Shown: positions 13,743 through 18,284 of the stretch, piece by piece
Numbering within the stretch: the stretch's first letter is position 1
Layout of the letters: each line of letters opens with the position of its first letter
Assembly: GCA_007128675.1 (NCBI GenBank)
Contig: SKWY01000166.1
Span: 1 to 18,284, forward strand
Direction of reading: 5' to 3'
DNA length: 18,284 bases
DNA from: Deltaproteobacteria bacterium
Lineage (GTDB): Bacteria > Myxococcota > Myxococcia > SLRQ01
Position numbers and translations under genes: made by a program
Notes under the pieces: model-generated
Seen by the model: the letters and a program-made list of their open reading frames with translations, nothing else
The model's database searches: none
Told to the model about the DNA's origin: nothing

Positions 13743-14936
13743 ATGGACAAGAACTTTTTGGAGCACCTATCTCGCGAGACCGAGGAACTGAAGACCTCCG
13801 GGCTATTCAAGAGTGAGAGGGTGATTACTTCTCCACAGAAAGCAAAGATAGAGGTCGAGGGCGGCCAGGAGGTAATCAATCTTTGCGCAAACAACTATCT
13901 CGGTCTTTCCGATCATCCAGACCTAGTAAAGGCCGCTTGCGAGACGTTGGAGAAGTATGGCTTCGGCATGTCATCAGTTCGCTTCATCTGCGGCACCCAT
14001 CAGATTCACAAGACGCTCGAGTCACGGCTGTCGGCCTTTTTCAAGATGGATGATACGATCCTCTACTCATCCTGTTTCGATGCAAATACCGGGCTCTTCG
14101 AGACGCTGCTTGGTCCCGAGGATGCCATCATAAGTGACGAGCTCAATCATGCATCGATCATCGATGGCGTGAGGCTGTGCAAGGCGAAGAGGCTTCGCTA
14201 CAAGAACAACGACATGGCCGCTCTGGAGGCCTGCTTGAAAGAGGCAAAGGGCTGCCGCTTCAAGATGATCGCTACCGATGGCGTCTTCTCGATGGACGGC
14301 ATCATCGCCAATCTGAAGGCGATATGCGATCTTGCCGACGAGTACGGTGCGCTCGTGATGGTCGACGACTCGCACGCTGTCGGCTTCATGGGGGAAGGCG
14401 GTCGGGGAACCCCCGAGCATTGTGGGGTAGCGGATAGAATCGATGTGTTGACGGGGACGCTGGGCAAGGCGATGGGTGGTGCCTCCGGGGGCTATACCTC
14501 CGCTCGGCAGGAAATCGTTACCTGGCTTCGCCAGCGCTCCCGTCCATATCTATTCTCCAACACCTTGATGCCCGCGATTGCGGGCGCCTCCCTGAAGGTT
14601 ATCGATATGCTCGAGGGAAGCGGGGCGCTTCGGGAAAAGCTTCGTGAGAACACGGCTTACTTCAGAGGCGCCATGGAGCAGCTGGGATTCGATCTGGTCC
14701 CTGGCGAGCATCCCATCATTCCCGTGATGCTGGGAGATGCCGAGCTGGCTGGTCGCATGGCGGACAAGCTCCTGGAGAGGGGAATATACGTGATTGGCTT
14801 CTCCTATCCAGTCGTGCCCAAGGGTAAGGCCAGGATTCGCACCCAGATGTCCGCGGCGCTGGACAAGAGTCACCTCGATCGAGCTATCGAGGCCTTTGCA
14901 GCCGTGGGCCGTGAGCTAGGGGTCATCTCGTCGTGA
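13743..14936 (+). CDS. kbl: Glycine C-acetyltransferase (2-amino-3-ketobutyrate CoA ligase)
   Basis: This is a 397-residue cytoplasmic PLP enzyme of the alpha-oxoamine synthase family. It cleaves 2-amino-3-ketobutyrate with CoA to glycine and acetyl-CoA, the second step of threonine catabolism. It shows the cofactor features CANNYLGLSDHPD (48-60), FGMSSVRFICGTH (74-86), the DELNHASIIDG segment with H136, VDDSHAVG with D208 and H211, and the Schiff-base lysine K242 in GTLGKAMGGASGGY. The length equals that of E. coli Kbl (about 398). GGAGG lies 6 nt before the ATG. It overlaps tdh by 4 bp, which settles Kbl rather than the paralogous serine palmitoyltransferase or BioF. Confidence 0.96.
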   Translation: MDKNFLEHLSRETEELKTSGLFKSERVITSPQKAKIEVEGGQEVINLCANNYLGLSDHPDLVKAACETLEKYGFGMSSVRFICGTHQIHKTLESRLSAFFKMDDTILYSSCFDANTGLFETLLGPEDAIISDELNHASIIDGVRLCKAKRLRYKNNDMAALEACLKEAKGCRFKMIATDGVFSMDGIIANLKAICDLADEYGALVMVDDSHAVGFMGEGGRGTPEHCGVADRIDVLTGTLGKAMGGASGGYTSARQEIVTWLRQRSRPYLFSNTLMPAIAGASLKVIDMLEGSGALREKLRENTAYFRGAMEQLGFDLVPGEHPIIPVMLGDAELAGRMADKLLERGIYVIGFSYPVVPKGKARIRTQMSAALDKSHLDRAIEAFAAVGRELGVISS

Positions 14937-15958
14937 AGGCTCTAGTCAAGGCAAAGGCCGAGCCCGGTTTATGGATGGATGACGTGCCCTTTCCAAGCCT
15001 TGGCCCCAACGATGTCTTGGTCAAGGTGAAGAAGACCGCGATCTGTGGAACCGATCTTCACATCTACAACTGGGACGAGTGGTCGAGGCGCAACATCCCC
15101 GTGCCTCTGACGATTGGCCATGAGTTTGCTGGAACCATCGAAGAGGTTGGCAGCGCGGTCAGCGGCCTAGAGAAAGGGGAAAGAGTATCGGCCGAAGGGC
15201 ACATCATCTGTCACCATTGCCGCAACTGCCGCGCGGGCAAGAGGCACCTTTGTAGGAATACCAAGGGTGTCGGCATTCATCGGCCGGGGGCCTTCGCGGA
15301 GTATGTAGCGGTACCAGCCTACAATATCTTCAAGATCTCCGATGTGATCAGCGACGAGATCGCGGCCTGCTTCGATCCTCTCGGCAACGCCGTACATGCG
15401 GCCCTAAGCTTCGATCTCGTTGGAGAAGATGTGCTGATTACGGGAGCTGGGCCAATAGGCATCATGGCGGCGGCGATCTCTCGTCATGTGGGAGCGCGGC
15501 ATGTAGTCATCACCGACATCAACGACTACCGACTCGAGCTTGCACGCAAGGTTGGGGCCAGCCGGGCCATCAACGTTCGCGAGGCATCGATCTCGAAGGC
15601 CATCGATGATCTCGGCATGACCGAGGGCTTCGACGTTGGAATGGAGATGTCGGGCAGTGCCGAGGCCTTCCGAGAAATGCTGCGGCTGATGAACCATGGA
15701 GGGCGCGTCGCTCTTCTTGGAATACCCCCTTCCGAGATGGCCATCGATTGGAACGAGGTGATCTTCAAGGGCCTCGAGATGAAGGGGATCTATGGCCGGG
15801 AGATGTTCGAGACTTGGTACAAGATGAGCACCATGATTCAGGGTGGCCTGGATATCTCTGCCGTGCTCACTCACCGCTTCCCCGTGGACGAGTTCAGTGA
15901 AGGCTTCGAGGTTCTCAAATCGGGTAAGTCGGGCAAGGTCGTTCTCGATTGGACATGA
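14933..15958 (+). CDS. tdh: L-threonine 3-dehydrogenase
   Basis: This 341-residue zinc-dependent medium-chain dehydrogenase oxidises L-threonine to 2-amino-3-ketobutyrate with NAD+, supplying the Kbl encoded just upstream. The catalytic zinc site is C38, H63 and E64, with T40 and H43 of the proton relay. The structural zinc cysteines C93, C96, C99 and C107 fall at the same numbers as in the E. coli enzyme. The Rossmann motif GAGPIGIMAA begins near residue 172. The length matches E. coli Tdh exactly. It starts at GTG 14933, whose last two bases form part of the kbl TGA stop, so translation is coupled. A strong hairpin lies 126 bp past the stop. Confidence 0.96.
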   Translation: MKALVKAKAEPGLWMDDVPFPSLGPNDVLVKVKKTAICGTDLHIYNWDEWSRRNIPVPLTIGHEFAGTIEEVGSAVSGLEKGERVSAEGHIICHHCRNCRAGKRHLCRNTKGVGIHRPGAFAEYVAVPAYNIFKISDVISDEIAACFDPLGNAVHAALSFDLVGEDVLITGAGPIGIMAAAISRHVGARHVVITDINDYRLELARKVGASRAINVREASISKAIDDLGMTEGFDVGMEMSGSAEAFREMLRLMNHGGRVALLGIPPSEMAIDWNEVIFKGLEMKGIYGREMFETWYKMSTMIQGGLDISAVLTHRFPVDEFSEGFEVLKSGKSGKVVLDWT

Positions 15959-16083
15959 TTCACTTGGCCCACTTTGCTCTCCAACTACTAAGACTCAACC
16001 TCTTCCTAATACCTCGAAGTACGGCTCGAACCTCTTTCCGCCCAGCTTCGGTGGGGCAGGGTGGGGCCTTGCCGGAAAGCAGA

Positions 16084-16115
16084 ATGACGCCGAGGGCTGC
16101 CGCTCTCGGCGTCAT
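16084..16115. terminator. Strong hairpin between convergent tdh and lipoprotein genes
   Basis: The arms 16084-16097 and 16102-16115 pair over 14 bp, perfect except one G-T wobble (16095 with 16104), around a TGCC loop. The GC-rich stem stands midway between two converging genes, 126 bp past tdh and 25 bp past the lipoprotein stop, as expected of a bidirectional terminator. Neither side has a real T-run (only TTCTGCTTT on the minus side), so it may need Rho or act as a 3'-end stabiliser. Confidence 0.65.
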
Positions 16116-16139
16116 AGAAGGCTCCGGTTTGCTGGAGCA

Positions 16140-17780
16140 CTATGGGAAATAGTAGGTCACGTCTCCCGATAGGAAGGTGGCCCTATGCGCCCGGTGTGTC
16201 TCGTTTGCGTCGATGTTCCCATCGTCGTTTCGGCTCGCGGGAGTCTGGGTCATCGTCACGAGGGTGCCCCCTGTTCCCGTGGTCCAGTGCGATGATGCGA
16301 AATGGAACCATGTCGGGACCTCGCTCGGTGAGCTCACTCCATCCAGATGGTGCACCAGGTCCAGGACTCCTTCGAGAGAGTAGTTCAGACCGGCGGGGTC
16401 TCCGACCCTGTTGCTACAGCTCACGTGGCTCGATATCGCGCTCCAGCTGTCGCTGGCCGGGTCGTACCTCTGCCACTCGCAGTGACCGGTGGGATCCTGA
16501 AGGACCGCGAACAATGCTCCACCCACGGCGGGGCCGGCGACCCCACCGCTCTTACCCCATGGGGCCGGAACCAGGCTGTCACAGGGTCTGCCGACCCAGG
16601 TGAACAGCATCTGGTCCCATCCATTGTCCACGTCCGCCGCGCGTGCCGTGGGATAGATTTGACCTCTGTTGTCGATGCCCGATGCAACCCAGTAGTTCCC
16701 GTTGAAGAGGAAGAGGAGCGAGTCGAGATCTCTTCTGGAGTTGAGGTTTCTAGTGATCGGGATGGTGACCGCCCAGTCGTCTATGTGCGCCCACGATCCC
16801 TCGCCTTCCTCGCCTCGGATCTGCAGCAGCGGCGTCAGGAAGGCCCGGTCCCCCGTCAAGGGAGGGGTCGTGACGGTAATCTCTTGCCACTCATCGGCCG
16901 CCGCGGTGATGCGGGGCCCAGAGATCAGCCATTCCGGCTCCACCTGCGAAGCGGCGTCGGCAACCTCGATCATCGGCTGAAGGAAGGCGCTCGAGCCGCC
17001 AGGGGGTCTACCCTCGAACCTGTACCAGAGGTGGAAGGTATAACTCTGTCCGGCCTCGACGTGCTCGAAAGGCATCGAAGCTCGAATGTATCTCCCCTCG
17101 GATACATCGGTCTCGAGCAGAGCGGAGCGAGTCCCCGTGTTGACCTCGGAGGCCTCCTCGATTGCTCGGAAGCCGCTGGTCGGATGGCGGACGAAGCCCT
17201 CTGGTTCTCCATGCGACCAGATCTCGAAGTCGAAGTTGTATCCGAAGCCGCATCCAGGAAGGTCTGTGGCGACCTCCTCGTAGATGCACTCGGTGGTCTG
17301 CCAATCACAGTGGCCAACGAGTGTCCAGAGGACGTCCTCCTCGCACCAGGTATCCAGGGGAGGACAGCTGATATCGGCACAGGGATCGACACAGCCGCCC
17401 TCATCCGGTTCGCAAACATGGGCAATATCGGCGCAGGTCGTCCGTGTTTCCGTATAGCTGCACTCCCCGTCGATGCACTCCGCCGGCCCCGAATAAGCTA
17501 CCTCCACATCTTGCTCGCAGTATCCCGGCGGCGGATCGTCACATGTGTATCGATCGGCCTCCGGATAGAAGCACTCCCCATCCTCGCACGTCCCCGAATC
17601 CGCGAACACCACGACCTCGTCTCCATCGCAGACAGGTGGAGGTGGGTTGTTGCACGTGGTCGAATCACAGGGATTGTCCGGGTCTCCCGATCCCCCATTA
17701 TCGCATCCGAGGTTGGCCGCGATGAGCAAGCCGAATAATGCGGCAGTAGTCCTCAACAATGGCTCGAGCTGCTTTGACAT
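16140..17780 (-). CDS. Large Cys-rich lipoprotein with a carbohydrate-binding-like region
   Basis: This is a 546-residue surface or periplasmic lipoprotein. The signal peptide (1-25) ends at LG-C26, followed by a Gly/Asp/Pro tether. Residues about 33-177 hold three imperfect Cys-rich repeats of the type PCDSTTC..PPPPVCDGDE..GTCEDGEC, a repeat style widespread in myxobacterial lipoproteins. Residues about 183-345 begin YNFDFEIW and look like a beta-sandwich carbohydrate-binding module (GRYIRASMPFEHVEAGQSYT, then WAHIDDWAV). The C-terminal 200 residues have beta-rich, enzyme-free sequence with no catalytic motif seen. ATG 17780 is chosen because GGGGGGGAG lies 5 nt upstream and it puts the signal peptide first; an in-frame start 41 codons earlier is less likely. 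It is the only minus-strand gene to the right of feoB. Function unknown; adhesion or glycan binding is a guess. Confidence 0.83.
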   Translation of the reverse strand: MSKQLEPLLRTTAALFGLLIAANLGCDNGGSGDPDNPCDSTTCNNPPPPVCDGDEVVVFADSGTCEDGECFYPEADRYTCDDPPPGYCEQDVEVAYSGPAECIDGECSYTETRTTCADIAHVCEPDEGGCVDPCADISCPPLDTWCEEDVLWTLVGHCDWQTTECIYEEVATDLPGCGFGYNFDFEIWSHGEPEGFVRHPTSGFRAIEEASEVNTGTRSALLETDVSEGRYIRASMPFEHVEAGQSYTFHLWYRFEGRPPGGSSAFLQPMIEVADAASQVEPEWLISGPRITAAADEWQEITVTTPPLTGDRAFLTPLLQIRGEEGEGSWAHIDDWAVTIPITRNLNSRRDLDSLLFLFNGNYWVASGIDNRGQIYPTARAADVDNGWDQMLFTWVGRPCDSLVPAPWGKSGGVAGPAVGGALFAVLQDPTGHCEWQRYDPASDSWSAISSHVSCSNRVGDPAGLNYSLEGVLDLVHHLDGVSSPSEVPTWFHFASSHWTTGTGGTLVTMTQTPASRNDDGNIDANETHRAHRATFLSGDVTYYFP

Positions 17781-17796
17781 TGACGCTCCCCCCCAT

Positions 17797-17824
17797 GGGA
17801 AGCTCCTCTTGGGTGAAGCTTCCC
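17797..17824 (-). promoter_or_regulatory. Leader hairpin beside the lipoprotein ribosome binding site
   Basis: GGGAAGCT (17797-17804) and AGCTTCCC (17817-17824) form a perfect 8-bp stem with a 12-nt loop. On the minus-strand transcript the stem ends 2 nt before the GGGGGGGAG Shine-Dalgarno (17794-17786) of the lipoprotein gene. The layout matches the hairpin before the amphi-Trp gene. Confidence 0.45.
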
Positions 17825-17874
17825 TGCTAGCGCTTGGTTCCCTTTTTGCCGGAGGGATTTGGGTGATTACCCAT

Positions 17875-17898
17875 GCCAGAGCCCCCCCAGGCTTTGGC
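17875..17898. other. 9-bp hairpin in the divergent lipoprotein / zinc-finger gap
   Basis: GCCAGAGCC (17875-17883) pairs with GGCTTTGGC (17890-17898) with one G-T wobble and a 6-nt C-rich loop. It lies 95-118 bp upstream of the lipoprotein start and about 60 bp left of the zinc-finger gene promoter. Its role is unknown; a leader structure, an operator or the end of an upstream transcript are all possible. Confidence 0.3.
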
Positions 17899-17957
17899 TT
17901 CACTACTTACGGCCGCATCGGGCAGCAATGCGGAGAAACCTTCAAGTAGGCATTCGT

Positions 17958-17989
17958 TTGGCCGCCGCGCGAATATTCCGTAATATGCG
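17958..17989 (+). promoter_or_regulatory. Candidate promoter with palindromic operator for the zinc-finger gene
   Basis: TTGGCC (17958-17963) and TAATAT (17981-17986) are a -35/-10 pair with 17-bp spacing, each 4 of 6 matches. A palindrome, ATATT (17973-17977) and AATAT (17982-17986) around CCGT, extends after one mismatch to CG on both sides (17970-17989) and covers the -10 box. A dimeric repressor would fit this arrangement. The predicted leader is about 34 nt, and GAGGA (18017-18021) serves ATG 18027. Confidence 0.45.
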
Positions 17990-18026
17990 GTCGCATCTCG
18001 CTTACCGATTCGAGACGAGGAAAACC

Positions 18027-18284
18027 ATGGAAGACAAGAGTCAAGCAGCAAAAGAAACGGAGCAACCGGCCTACTTGATAGAAGGCGCCCGCTCTAGTGC
18101 ATCCAAGTGCAAGACCTGCAGGAGAAAGATCTCCAAGGGGGCGCTTCGGCTCGGAGTTCTCGTGGACGGTTTCTACGGGCCTGGGTACATGTGGCACCAC
18201 CTGGAGTGTGCCGCCAAGAGGCAGCTCGACAAGGTGGAGGAGGCCTATGCCGAGCAGGCATGGAAGCATGCCAAGGCTCAGCCA
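18027..18284 (+). CDS. PARP-type zinc-finger protein, N-terminal part (runs off the right edge)
   Basis: The first 86 codons encode a zinc finger of the PARP type: C28-x2-C31, then the conserved KGALRLGVLVDGFYGPGY stretch, then W56-H57-H58-x2-C61, giving the CCHC zinc site. In eukaryotic PARP-1 and DNA ligase III this fold recognises DNA nicks and breaks. Bacterial copies are often short stand-alone proteins of unknown role. The sequence before it (about 1-20) is charged and rich in Gln/Glu, and the part after it is a charged helix (62-85). The reading frame is still open at the window end, so a larger or multidomain protein is possible. GAGGA lies 5 nt before ATG 18027. Confidence 0.82.
   Translation, partial: MEDKSQAAKETEQPAYLIEGARSSASKCKTCRRKISKGALRLGVLVDGFYGPGYMWHHLECAAKRQLDKVEEAYAEQAWKHAKAQP

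Noticed and set aside
16347..17738. Long plus-strand open frame of 463 codons opposite the lipoprotein gene
   Set aside because: It is antisense to a gene with signal peptide, lipobox and ordered Cys repeats. Its own translation has no domain pattern, and the absence of stops follows from the GC-rich codons of the real gene.

Overview
The window looks like a chromosomal segment of a Gram-negative deltaproteobacterium of the Myxococcota type. The grounds are outer-membrane and LPS genes, large lipoproteins with Cys-rich repeats of a style common in myxobacteria, a PilZ domain fused to receiver-like domains, and an encapsulin with an encapsulated-ferritin cargo (also known from Haliangium). This is inference from gene content; no rRNA, tRNA, CRISPR, transposase, integrase or phage gene was seen.

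Layout. Bases 1-10053 are read almost entirely on the minus strand. In order of transcription: a periplasmic LolA-like protein and an outer-membrane barrel protein (10053-7716), a CAP-domain lipoprotein (7521-6721), an iron-storage nanocompartment pair (EncFtn cargo 6564-6205, encapsulin shell 6167-5373), a PilZ protein with two degenerate receiver domains (5217-3589), a tungsten-type aldehyde:ferredoxin oxidoreductase with a MoaD-like sulfur carrier (3302-716), an amphi-Trp domain protein (578-315), and the start of a KdsC-type phosphatase running off the left edge (205-1).

A 764-bp stretch without a convincing gene (10054-10817) separates this from plus-strand genes. These are feoB, a small Cys-rich protein and feoA (10818-13574, overlapping reading frames), preceded by a good sigma-70-like promoter with a Fur-like box, then the threonine-catabolic pair kbl-tdh (13743-15958, overlapping by 4 bp). 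A strong hairpin at 16084-16115 lies between tdh and a convergent 546-residue Cys-rich lipoprotein gene (17780-16140). At the right edge a PARP-type zinc-finger protein begins (18027 onward), with a palindrome over its putative -10 box.

How the genes work together. The clearest theme is iron: regulated ferrous uptake (FeoAB) lies about 4 kb from a nanocompartment that would oxidise and store that iron. AOR plus MoaD makes a tungsto-/molybdopterin enzyme unit. Kbl and Tdh turn threonine into glycine and acetyl-CoA. The most unusual features are the roughly 105-residue insertion in the AOR, the Asp-to-Glu change at the receiver phosphosite of the PilZ protein, and several perfect inverted repeats in gene leaders, two of them abutting the Shine-Dalgarno sequence.
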